Positions 7,219 through 14,555 are shown, counted from the stretch's first letter. The stretch is DNA of 17,378 nucleotides from Lachnospiraceae bacterium (GCA_900771995.1 CAAGQC010000086.1:1-17378), one strand, 5' to 3'. Translations and numbers: made by a program. Notes: a model not told the origin generated them from the letters alone.

Positions 7219-8649
7219 ATGAAATTTTCCTGGAAAATTCTGTTGTGCACCATGCTGATCATGGCAGCAGCATGCGGAGCGAGCGGTTATTTTTTTGTAA
7301 ATTATGTGTTTGAGACTTCTCTGGAGAGGGAGACCAGACAGGCGCTGGACGAAAGCAGCATTTTAAGCTTTGCATTTGAGACGGCTGCGCTGAATATTCC
7401 TTCGAAATACGATGTGCTCCCGGACGGAACCGTGGAACAGATCGGTGCGTATCTGGAGAACAGTGGACAGCACGGAAGCAGACTGTTGCGGATCAGCGAC
7501 GGGAGCGGAAAGGTGCTGTATGCCAGTGAGGGATTTACCGGGGATACCGCTCTGTGGGAGGAACAGGGAGAAAATACACGGGTGTACCGGGTGCTGCAGC
7601 AGGGAGACCTCTACTATATCCAGACGCAGACCAGGATCAATATCTCTGACCGGCTGTTACGACTGGAGACCATGAAGGATGTGACTGCCGTATATACGGA
7701 GAGGACGGCAGGATTTCGGATGTATCGTCAGGTGACGGTGATCGTACTGTTGTGCAGTGGCGCGATCATGACATTGATCGCCTGCTGGCTGACCAGACCC
7801 ATAAGGCTTCTGACACAGGCTACCGGCAAGATGGCGGAGGGAGAATACAGCTATCGCGCGGAGCAGATCAGTCATGACGAAATGGGACAGCTGACGGCGG
7901 ATTTCAATCACATGGCAGAGACTCTGGAACAGAATATCAAGAATCTGGAGAACGAGGTCCGGGCCAGAGAGGATTTTATCGCTGCGTTTTCCCATGAACT
8001 GAAAACACCGCTGACTGCTATTATCGGTTATGCGGATATGCTGCGTTCCCGCAAACTGGACGAGGAGAAGCATTTTCTCTGTGCCAATTATATTTATACC
8101 GAGGGAAAACGGCTGGAGACCATGGCACTGCGGCTGTTAGATATCATCGTGACCAGACGGGAAGAGATCGAACGGAAGAATACGAATGTCTCCGGGATTT
8201 TTTCGTATCTGCAGGAGATTTACGGAGAGAAGGAGAATCCGGAAGGCAGCAGGGTGAAGGTCGATATCCGGTGGGAAAAGGGCGAACTTTACGCGGAGGA
8301 GAATCTGTTAAAGACCGTTTTGATCAATCTGACCGACAATGCCATCAAAGCCTCCGAGGCAGGACAGACAGTGGAGATCACGGGAAGCCGCCGGGAGAAT
8401 GGTTACTATTTTCAGGTGAGGGATGAAGGAATCGGTATTCCCGAAGAAGAATGTCATAAGATCACGGAAGCTTTTTACATGGTGGATAAATCCAGATCCA
8501 GAGCCAACAACGGAGCGGGACTGGGGCTGGCACTGTGTACTTCGATTCTGGAACTGCACCACAGCAGGCTGGAGATCGAAAGCACTCTGGGAGAGGGAAG
8601 CTGTATGAGCTTCCTGATTCCGGATGAGGGGGTGAAGTCGGATGAATAA
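7219..8649 (+). CDS. Membrane sensor histidine kinase
   Basis: A 476-residue sensor kinase, cognate partner of the regulator just upstream. TM1 is at about 6-28, an extracytoplasmic domain of roughly 140 residues follows, TM2 is at about 171-193, then a HAMP domain to about 243. The HisKA box has H259 in FSHELKTPLTAIIGYA, the N box has N374 in TDNAIKAS, G1 is DEGIGIPEEE (from D402) and G2 is GAGLGLALC. All catalytic elements are intact. I chose the ATG at 7219 because AAGGAG (7207-7212) is 6 nt away; an upstream in-frame GTG at 7192 lacks such a site. The sensor domain matched no family I can name. The end overlaps the next gene by 8 nt. Confidence 0.95.
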   Translation: MKFSWKILLCTMLIMAAACGASGYFFVNYVFETSLERETRQALDESSILSFAFETAALNIPSKYDVLPDGTVEQIGAYLENSGQHGSRLLRISDGSGKVLYASEGFTGDTALWEEQGENTRVYRVLQQGDLYYIQTQTRINISDRLLRLETMKDVTAVYTERTAGFRMYRQVTVIVLLCSGAIMTLIACWLTRPIRLLTQATGKMAEGEYSYRAEQISHDEMGQLTADFNHMAETLEQNIKNLENEVRAREDFIAAFSHELKTPLTAIIGYADMLRSRKLDEEKHFLCANYIYTEGKRLETMALRLLDIIVTRREEIERKNTNVSGIFSYLQEIYGEKENPEGSRVKVDIRWEKGELYAEENLLKTVLINLTDNAIKASEAGQTVEITGSRRENGYYFQVRDEGIGIPEEECHKITEAFYMVDKSRSRANNGAGLGLALCTSILELHHSRLEIESTLGEGSCMSFLIPDEGVKSDE

Positions 8650-9469
8650 ATGGAAAAATTATATCATAGGCTTTGCCGTGGCAGTAGTGGTCATTCTGGC
8701 GGCATTATGGGGACCGGAATGGATCGCGGACAGATGGGACGCAAAGCTTTTGAACAGCATTAAGACAGAGGAGGCGGAGAGTGCGGAAGGGTACCGTTAC
8801 CGTATGAGCAGCAATCAGAAGCTTTATCTGCTGGGGAGGTGCCTGAGCAGCCAGTCATTGCCGGAGAGTGAACTGCGGTCATTGACCAGAGTGGACGATG
8901 AAACGGGAAACTATGGGGAAATGACAGGGACCTATGCTTTTGTGGAGAACCGCCAGCAGCCGGGAGAGGGACAGATTCAAGAGGAAGCGGTCTATGAGGC
9001 CTGCAACCGGGAGATTGAAGTTCTGAAGGAGAGGGGGATTCTTCCGCAGGAAGTAAAGGAAGTGTCGGAGGAAGCTTATGAAGCGGTGATCTGCTCCGCC
9101 ATTGATGTACTGGAACCGAGGAACAATCTGGCGGTGTGGAAGATCAGTCTGTCCACGGATGTGCGGAATGCAGATAAGAGCAATCGATTTCTGGATATCT
9201 ATCTGGATGCGGATACCGGCAAAATCTATGAGTTCTATGTCCGCACCGGACAGGAATGGGATTCTGTCGATCCGGAAAATATGATCGCCCAGTATGCGGA
9301 CTATCTGGAACTGACCGGACTACAGAACTACGAGGATCCGAATCCTCTGCTGGAGACCACCCCTTATTTTGAAAAATTTACGTTCCCGGGGGAAGAAGAC
9401 GGCAGTACGACAGTGACGATTGGATATTATGAAGGGATCCGGGAACTGTTCCTGAAAGTAGGAAAATAA
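8642..9469 (+). CDS. Membrane-anchored extracytoplasmic protein, uncharacterised
   Basis: A 275-residue protein with a short basic N-terminus, one hydrophobic segment (about 8-24) and a soluble, acidic remainder, so probably type II and facing outward. I do not recognise a named family. The stretch LDIYLDADTGKIYEF resembles the strand pattern of PepSY-like domains, in which such segments sit outside the membrane and can modulate enzymes or sensors; this is a weak similarity by eye. The ATG overlaps the kinase end by 8 nt (ATGAATAA) with a G-rich ribosome site (GAGGGGGTGA) inside the kinase gene, so it is translationally coupled. Its place is like accessory proteins such as YycH/YycI next to WalK, but no sequence relation to those is claimed. 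No convincing terminator follows it. Confidence 0.75.
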   Translation: MNKWKNYIIGFAVAVVVILAALWGPEWIADRWDAKLLNSIKTEEAESAEGYRYRMSSNQKLYLLGRCLSSQSLPESELRSLTRVDDETGNYGEMTGTYAFVENRQQPGEGQIQEEAVYEACNREIEVLKERGILPQEVKEVSEEAYEAVICSAIDVLEPRNNLAVWKISLSTDVRNADKSNRFLDIYLDADTGKIYEFYVRTGQEWDSVDPENMIAQYADYLELTGLQNYEDPNPLLETTPYFEKFTFPGEEDGSTTVTIGYYEGIRELFLKVGK

Positions 9470-9510
9470 AATACGCAAAGAATTTTTTCAAAAAAGATTA
9501 AAATCACTAC

Positions 9511-9539
9511 TTGACGTTACTACACTAAAGCGGTAGTAT
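9511..9539 (+). promoter_or_regulatory. Promoter of the trp operon with internal inverted repeat
   Basis: TTGACG (9511-9516, 5 of 6), a 17-nt spacer and TAGTAT (9534-9539, 4 of 6) place the start near 9546, just before the T-box. TATAAA at 9537-9542 is a second possible -10 but with a 20-nt spacer. TACTAC (9518-9523) and GTAGTA (9533-9538) form an inverted repeat with a 9-nt centre, lying between the -35 and -10 and covering most of the -10. A further ACTAC lies at 9506-9510. This is a plausible repressor site; the protein is unknown. Confidence 0.65.
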
Positions 9540-9576
9540 AAATAAAAATTAAATACAGCGGTAAGAAACCATTGAT

Positions 9577-9850
9577 GTGGAGATAAAAACAGTTCGTGCA
9601 CTTACAGAGAGACCGGAGGCTGAGAAAGGTTGGAACGCAGGTTGTTAAATGGACCACGGAGGGCGCAGTCAAAGAGGACATGGAAAACTATGAGACCTCA
9701 AGTATTCTGCGACGTAAGGACATACGTCAGTTGTCGGGGATATGATAGTATCCTGTAAGAGCACAAGTAATTGTGAAGCAAGGTGGCACCGCGGGAAATG
9801 TATATGACCCGTCCTTGACAGAAGAAGATTCTGTCATGGGCGGTTTTTTT
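9577..9850 (+). promoter_or_regulatory. T-box leader, tryptophan-specific
   Basis: The T-box sequence AAGGTGGCACCGCGG is at 9780-9794, followed by a terminator. In Stem I, GTGG (9577-9580) pairs with CCAC (9654-9657) below, and 9588-9594 pairs with 9640-9646 above. These enclose a specifier loop whose 3' side is AAA-TGG-A, with the tryptophan codon at 9650-9652. AGAGAG and GGCTG (near 9606-9622) fit the distal Stem I pattern. The acceptor-binding bulge is UGGC, which pairs with a tRNA ending GCCA, as expected for tRNA-Trp with G73. Uncharged tRNA-Trp would stabilise the antiterminator, in which AAGG pairs with the CCTT at 9813-9816, and allow trpE transcription. Confidence 0.96.
9809..9850 (+). 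terminator. T-box regulated terminator
   Basis: CCGTCC (9809-9814) pairs with GGGCGG (9838-9843), and TGACAGAA (9816-9823) with TTCTGTCA (9829-9836), separated by one T-T mismatch. Seven T follow (9844-9850). Its 5' arm shares CCGTCCTT with the antiterminator, so the two folds exclude each other. Confidence 0.95.
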
Positions 9851-9854
9851 GTAC

Positions 9855-9923
9855 TCTTTCATAGCCCCAATGAGCAAAAAGTAAGTTCCGAAGGAACGTT
9901 TTTGCGAATGGGGCTCTGAAAGA
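9855..9923 (+). other. 69-nt imperfect hairpin between T-box and trpE
   Basis: Nested perfect arms: TCTTTCA/TGAAAGA (9855-9861, 9917-9923), AGCCCCA/TGGGGCT (9863-9869, 9909-9915), GCAAAAA/TTTTTGC (9874-9880, 9899-9905) and GTTCC/GGAAC (9885-9889, 9893-9897) with a GAA loop. In all 26 pairs are broken only by small internal loops. It ends 16 nt before the trpE ribosome site and has no U-tract after it. The inner hairpin is followed by TTTTT, so it could act as a weak second terminator. It could also be a palindromic repeat element. It is not part of the standard T-box. Confidence 0.8.
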
Positions 9924-9955
9924 TTACAACAGTTTGATTAAGGAGGAGTACCGGA

Positions 9956-11434
9956 ATGAAGATCACACCCACATTGGAAGAATGTAAAAACATAGCAGCA
10001 GAGGGAAGCTACGGCGTGATTCCCATAAGCACGGAGCTGTATGCGGATATGACCACACCCATCGAAGTGCTGCGGATCTTAAAAAAGGTCAGCGGTCATG
10101 TCTATCTGCTGGAAAGTGCGGAGGCAGATAAACGTTGGGGACGATATTCCTTCTTGGGTTACGATCCGTTGTTGGAGATCACCTGCTACAACGGGAAGAC
10201 CACAGTGAAGTCGGAACTGACCAGCCGGACGGATTCCGGAGATGTCAGACAGATCATCCGGGATGTCATGGAGGAGAACAAGAGCCCCAAGCTTCCGGGA
10301 CTTCCTTCCTTTACCGGAGGGCTGGTAGGATATTTTTCCTACGACTACATCAAATACAGTGAACCGACCCTGCGGCTGGATGCGAAGGATGAGGAAGGCT
10401 TCCAGGATGTGAACCTGATGCTGTTCCACAAGGTCATCGCTTTTGACAACTACAGACAGAAGCTGATTCTGATGCTGAATATCAAGACCGATGATCTGGA
10501 GATCAATTACCACCGGGCAGAGCGGGAACTGAACAATATGAAGGAGCTTCTGTTAAACGGAGAAAAAGCAGAACACATTCCCTGTAAGCTTAAGACGGAT
10601 TTTCAGCCGCTTTTTAATGAAGCAGCCTACTGCAATATGGTGGAGAAAGCCAAACATTATATCAGAGAGGGAGATATCTTCCAGGTGGTATTATCCAATC
10701 GTCTGGAGGCAGAGATGGAAGGAAGCCTCTTAGATGCCTACCGGGTGCTTCGGACGACGAATCCTTCCCCTTACATGTTCTACTTCTCCGGCAGCGACGG
10801 TGAGATCGTGGGAGCCAGCCCGGAGACACTGGTGAAACTGGAAGATGGCGTGTTACATACCTTCCCTCTGGCGGGAACGAGACCCAGAGGAGCCACCGAG
10901 GAAGCGGACAAAGCGCTGGAAGCGGAACTTCTGGCAGACGAAAAAGAACGTTCCGAACACAATATGTTGGTGGATCTGGGACGAAACGACATTGGCAAGA
11001 TCAGCCGGATCGGCACAGTGGAAGTGGAGAAATATATGTCCATTGAGCGTTATTCCCACGTCATGCACATCGGATCCACAGTGCGGGGCGTGATCAGAGA
11101 GGATGCGGATGCACTGGATGCGGTGGATGCCATCCTTCCCGCAGGAACTCTGTCGGGAGCACCGAAGCTTCGTGCCTGCGAGATCATCAATGAGCTGGAA
11201 GACAATAAGAGAGGAATCTACGGTGGGGCTATCGGTTACATTTCCTTTACCGGGAATCTGGATACCTGTATCGCCATAAGACTTGCCTTTTCCAAGAACG
11301 GAAAAGTATTCGTCAGATCCGGCGCCGGTATCGTGGCGGACAGCGTACCGGAGAAGGAATACAGAGAATGTATCCAGAAAGCGGCAGCCGTACGACAGGC
11401 TCTTCAGAAAGCACAGGAGGGAATGGAAGCATGA
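9956..11434 (+). CDS. trpE: Anthranilate synthase component I
   Basis: A 492-residue chorismate-binding subunit, full length. With glutamine-derived ammonia from TrpG it converts chorismate to anthranilate, the first step of tryptophan synthesis. The N-terminal LLESAE is the tryptophan-binding feedback motif, so the enzyme is probably inhibited by tryptophan. The catalytic half shows DIFQVVLSNR, NPSPYMFYF, GASPETLVKL, PLAGTRPRGAT, ERSEHNMLVDLGRNDIG, LPAGTLSGAPK and RSGAGIVADS. AAGGAGGAG (9940-9948) is 7 nt before the ATG. The stop overlaps the trpGD start (ATGA), the usual tight coupling that keeps the two subunits balanced. Transcription is set by the T-box upstream. Confidence 0.98.
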   Translation: MKITPTLEECKNIAAEGSYGVIPISTELYADMTTPIEVLRILKKVSGHVYLLESAEADKRWGRYSFLGYDPLLEITCYNGKTTVKSELTSRTDSGDVRQIIRDVMEENKSPKLPGLPSFTGGLVGYFSYDYIKYSEPTLRLDAKDEEGFQDVNLMLFHKVIAFDNYRQKLILMLNIKTDDLEINYHRAERELNNMKELLLNGEKAEHIPCKLKTDFQPLFNEAAYCNMVEKAKHYIREGDIFQVVLSNRLEAEMEGSLLDAYRVLRTTNPSPYMFYFSGSDGEIVGASPETLVKLEDGVLHTFPLAGTRPRGATEEADKALEAELLADEKERSEHNMLVDLGRNDIGKISRIGTVEVEKYMSIERYSHVMHIGSTVRGVIREDADALDAVDAILPAGTLSGAPKLRACEIINELEDNKRGIYGGAIGYISFTGNLDTCIAIRLAFSKNGKVFVRSGAGIVADSVPEKEYRECIQKAAAVRQALQKAQEGMEA

Positions 11435-13026
11435 TATTACTGATCGACAATTATGACAGCTTTTCCTACAACGTATATCAGCTGGTGGGAAGCGTGAATC
11501 CGGATATCCGGGTGATCCGAAATGATGAGTGCAGTGTGGAAGAGATCCGGGCCATGAATCCTTCCCATATTATATTATCCCCGGGCCCCGGCAGACCGGA
11601 CAAAGCCGGTGTCTGTGAAGACGTGATCCGGGCACTGGGCGGCAAGATCCCGATCCTGGGAATCTGTCTGGGACATCAGGCCATCTGTGAGGTGGCAGGG
11701 GCTACCGTAACTTATGCATCCCACCTGATGCACGGCAAACAGTCTCTGGCAACACTGGATACAGACAGCGTATTATTCCGGGGCATGAAAAAGGTCATCA
11801 CGGTAGCAAGATATCATTCCCTGGTGGCAGATCCCCAGACGATTCCCATAGAATTGAAAGTAACCGCAGTTACCGAAGACGGAGAAGTCATGGCGGTAGA
11901 ACAGACGGAGAAACAGATCTACGGAGTACAGTTCCATCCGGAATCCGTACTGACACCGGACGGAAGACAGATCATCGTTAATTTTTTACAGACCCAGAAA
12001 GGAGCAGGCAAGAATATGATCAAGGAAGCAGTTGCAAAATTAGTGAAGAATGAGGACATCGGATACGATATGGCAAAAACCGTTATGGATGAGATCATGA
12101 GCGGGGAAGCCAGCGATATTTTAAAGAGTGCTTATTTAACCTCTCTGAGCCAGAAGGGCGAGACCATCGAAGAGATTACCGGTTCCGCAGAAGAGATGCG
12201 GAAGTTCGGCAGAAAGCTTGGGGCAGATGTGGAAGCCCTGGAGATCGTGGGAACCGGTGGTGACGGCTCCAATTCCTTTAATATTTCCACCACGGCATCC
12301 ATCGTGATCTCTGCCGCAGGCGTACCGGTAGCCAAGCACGGCAACCGTGCCGCCAGCTCCAAATCCGGTGCGGCAGACTGTCTGGAAGCACTGGGTGTTA
12401 ATATCACCATAGAGCCGGAACAGAGTAAGAAGCTGTTAGAGGAGATCGGCATCTGCTTCCTGTTTGCACAGAAATATCATACCGCTATGAAGTATGTAGG
12501 ACCCATCCGTAAGGAACTGGGCATCCGTACCATTTTCAATATCTTAGGACCGTTAGCAAACCCTGCAGGACCGGTATACCAGATCATGGGTGTGTACGAT
12601 GAAAGCCTGCTGCCTTCCATGGCAAAGGTATTGTCGAATCTGGGTGTAAAGAGAGGCATGGTAGTCTACGGACAGGACAGACTGGATGAGATTTCCGCCA
12701 GCGCACCTACCGCAGTCTGCGAGATCGACAACGGCACCTTCAAAAATTATGTGATCACACCGGAAGATTTTGGATTAGAGAGATGTACGAAAGAAGATCT
12801 GGTGGGCGGAACTCCCCAGGAGAACGCAGAGATCACCAGAGCTATCTTAAACGGTGAAAAGGGATCCAAGCGCAATGCGGTACTGCTGAATGCGGCAGCA
12901 GCCCTGTATGTGGCAGGCAAGGCAGACAGTATGGCAGACGGCGTGAAGCTGGCAGAGAAGATTATCGACACCGGCCTTGCAAAGGCACAGTTAGAGCGTT
13001 TCATTAAGTTAAGCAATGAAGTATAA
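11431..13026 (+). CDS. trpGD: Fused anthranilate synthase glutaminase and anthranilate phosphoribosyltransferase
   Basis: A 531-residue bifunctional protein. Residues 1 to about 188 are a class I glutamine amidotransferase (TrpG) with oxyanion region SPGPGRPDKAG and the triad C79 (GICLGHQ), H169 and E171 (QFHPES); it feeds ammonia to TrpE. From M196 the TrpD domain transfers the phosphoribosyl group of PRPP to anthranilate: GTGGDGSNS (274-282), KHGNRAASSKSGAAD (302 on), GPIRKELGIRTIFNILGP and GQDRLDEIS. The same fusion is known in enterobacteria. The ATG at 11431 overlaps the trpE stop, with AGGAGG at 11415-11420. Both active sites look intact. The joint still carries AAAGGAG and an ATG, described separately. 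Confidence 0.97.
   Translation: MILLIDNYDSFSYNVYQLVGSVNPDIRVIRNDECSVEEIRAMNPSHIILSPGPGRPDKAGVCEDVIRALGGKIPILGICLGHQAICEVAGATVTYASHLMHGKQSLATLDTDSVLFRGMKKVITVARYHSLVADPQTIPIELKVTAVTEDGEVMAVEQTEKQIYGVQFHPESVLTPDGRQIIVNFLQTQKGAGKNMIKEAVAKLVKNEDIGYDMAKTVMDEIMSGEASDILKSAYLTSLSQKGETIEEITGSAEEMRKFGRKLGADVEALEIVGTGGDGSNSFNISTTASIVISAAGVPVAKHGNRAASSKSGAADCLEALGVNITIEPEQSKKLLEEIGICFLFAQKYHTAMKYVGPIRKELGIRTIFNILGPLANPAGPVYQIMGVYDESLLPSMAKVLSNLGVKRGMVVYGQDRLDEISASAPTAVCEIDNGTFKNYVITPEDFGLERCTKEDLVGGTPQENAEITRAILNGEKGSKRNAVLLNAAAALYVAGKADSMADGVKLAEKIIDTGLAKAQLERFIKLSNEV
11998..12018 (+). promoter_or_regulatory. Ribosome-site-like sequence and ATG at the TrpG-TrpD joint
   Basis: AAAGGAG (11998-12004) lies 11 nt before an in-frame ATG (12016-12018) that encodes M196, exactly where stand-alone TrpD proteins begin (MIKEA). 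It could be a relic of separate genes or a working internal start giving free TrpD. The spacing is longer than ideal. Confidence 0.4.
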
Positions 13027-13041
13027 GCAGGAGGCAGGAAA

Positions 13042-13830
13042 ATGATACTGGATACCATAGCAGCTTCCACTTTAGAGCGGGTGGCAGTAGCAAAAGAAGC
13101 GCTGCCTCTTGCGGAGCAGATCGCCAGGGCAAGAGATCTGGACAGCAACACGGGATTTCCCTTTGAACAGGCACTGGCGAAGTCTGGAATGAGCTTTATC
13201 TGTGAGGTGAAAAAAGCATCTCCCTCCAAGGGACTGATTGCGGCGGAATTCCCCTATGTGCAGATTGCAAAGGAATACGAAGCGGCAGGAGCGGATGCTA
13301 TCTCGGTACTGACGGAACCGGCGTATTTTCAGGGAAAGAACGAATACCTGACCGAGATCCGGCAGGCGGTGAAGATTCCACTGCTTCGGAAGGATTTCAC
13401 GGTAGATGAATACATGATCTATGAGGCGAAAAATATCGGAGCGGACGCGGTACTTCTGATCTGTGCCATCCTGTCTCCCATGCAGTTATCAGAATATGCC
13501 GGGATCGCGAGGGAACTTGGCTTGTCTGCACTGGTGGAAGCCCATGACGAGAGCGAAGTGGAGATGGCGTTGCAGGCCGGAGCAAAGATCATCGGTGTCA
13601 ATAACCGGAATCTGAAAGACTTTACAGTGGATATCGATAACTCCGTACGGCTGCGGGAACTGGTGCCGGAGAATATCCTCTTTGTATCCGAGAGCGGCAT
13701 GAAGACGAGACAGGACATCGAACGATTGGAGCAGAACGGTACCAATGCCGTCCTGATCGGAGAGACCCTGATGCGCAGTGCAGATAAAAAAACGGCTTTG
13801 CAGGAACTTCGCGGCCAGTGTGAAAAATAA
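13042..13830 (+). CDS. trpC: Indole-3-glycerol-phosphate synthase
   Basis: A 262-residue monofunctional TIM-barrel enzyme closing the ring of CdRP to give indole-3-glycerol phosphate. The catalytic set is visible: E55 and K57 in CEVKKASPSKG, K117 in LLRKDF, E166 in LVEAHDE, N187 in GVNNRNL and E217-S218 in VSESGMK, the last near the phosphate site. AGGAGG (13029-13034) is 7 nt before the ATG, 15 nt after trpGD. It is not fused to trpF, which follows after a 67-nt gap. Its stop codon lies inside a perfect inverted repeat. Confidence 0.97.
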   Translation: MILDTIAASTLERVAVAKEALPLAEQIARARDLDSNTGFPFEQALAKSGMSFICEVKKASPSKGLIAAEFPYVQIAKEYEAAGADAISVLTEPAYFQGKNEYLTEIRQAVKIPLLRKDFTVDEYMIYEAKNIGADAVLLICAILSPMQLSEYAGIARELGLSALVEAHDESEVEMALQAGAKIIGVNNRNLKDFTVDIDNSVRLRELVPENILFVSESGMKTRQDIERLEQNGTNAVLIGETLMRSADKKTALQELRGQCEK

Positions 13831-13841
13831 ATTTTTCACAC
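13818..13841 (+). repeat. Perfect 11-bp inverted repeat over the trpC stop
   Basis: GTGTGAAAAAT (13818-13828) and ATTTTTCACAC (13831-13841) are separated by AA. The trpC TAA (13828-13830) is at the centre. As RNA it gives a stem of about 9 pairs with a small loop and no U-tract after it, so it is a structural or stability element rather than a terminator. Confidence 0.7.
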
Positions 13842-13871
13842 GCAACTTTGTGCCGAAGGCCCAAAGCTTGC
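13842..13871 (+). other. Second hairpin in the trpC-trpF gap
   Basis: GCAA (13842-13845) pairs with TTGC (13868-13871), CTTTG (13846-13850) with CAAAG (13862-13866), and GCC (13852-13854) with GGC (13858-13860) around GAA, with one mismatch and one bulge. It directly abuts the preceding repeat and ends 9 nt before GAAAGG, the probable trpF ribosome site. Confidence 0.65.
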
Positions 13872-13897
13872 AGGTTTATAGAAAGGTTAAAGATTTT

Positions 13898-14509
13898 ATG
13901 AAAGTAAAAATGTGTGGTCTCTACCGACCGGAGGACATTGCCTATGCCAATGAGGTACAGCCGGATTATGTGGGATTTGTATTTTACCCGAAAAGCCACC
14001 GGGCGGTCACCAAGGAGCAGGCAGCGGAATACCGTAAGAGACTTTTGCCGGGAATCCGTACGGTCGGGGTATTCGTGAATGAGGATCCGGAAGTCATTAT
14101 AGAATTGTTGGAAAAAGGCATTCTGGATGTGGCACAGCTCCATGGGGATGAGACGGAAGAGGATATCCAGTACCTGCAGGCGGTCTGCGGCAAACCGGTG
14201 ATCAAGGCCGTCAAAGTAAGAGACCGGTACGACGTGGAAGCCTGGCTGGACAGCAGCGCAGACTATCTGTTATTCGACAACGGAATGGGAACGGGACAGG
14301 CTTTTGACTGGGGCGTTCTTGGCGGGATCGACAGAGAATTTTTTCTGGCGGGCGGATTGCAGCCGGAGAATCTGACGGAGGCCATGGAAACGGTCAGACC
14401 CTATGCGGTGGATATCAGCTCCGGTATCGAGAGTGACCGGAAGAAGGATCCGGAGAAGATGCGACGGATCATGGAACTGGTAGAACAGTACCGGAAAAAT
14501 ACAGTTTGA
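13898..14509 (+). CDS. trpF: Phosphoribosylanthranilate isomerase
   Basis: A 203-residue TIM-barrel enzyme isomerising phosphoribosylanthranilate to CdRP. The catalytic base C6 (KMCGL) and acid D127 (LLFDNGMGTG) are present, as are QLHGDE, AGGLQPENL and DISSGIE. The usual Gly in the phosphate loop after SSGVE (as in NGVKD) appears as Arg in SDRKKD, a small departure. I chose the ATG at 13898 because translation from there begins with the family's KVKMCG; the frame stays open 40 codons upstream, but that part covers the trpC end and the gap hairpins. The ribosome site GAAAGG (13881-13886) is weak and 11 nt away, so TrpF may be made less efficiently than its neighbours. Confidence 0.95.
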   Translation: MKVKMCGLYRPEDIAYANEVQPDYVGFVFYPKSHRAVTKEQAAEYRKRLLPGIRTVGVFVNEDPEVIIELLEKGILDVAQLHGDETEEDIQYLQAVCGKPVIKAVKVRDRYDVEAWLDSSADYLLFDNGMGTGQAFDWGVLGGIDREFFLAGGLQPENLTEAMETVRPYAVDISSGIESDRKKDPEKMRRIMELVEQYRKNTV

Positions 14510-14555
14510 AAATAGACAAATCAAAGAGCAGAAATATAGAAAAGAGGAGAAACAC

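Noticed and set aside
9470..9500. Possible terminator after the membrane-protein gene (TTTTTT-C-AAAAAA)
   Set aside because: There is no GC-rich stem and the repeat has almost no loop. I conclude only that no convincing terminator separates the signalling cassette from the trp promoter.
9540..9955. Classical trp leader peptide with tandem Trp codons
   Set aside because: No short frame with repeated TGG codons behind a ribosome site; the region is fully explained by the T-box and the extra hairpin.
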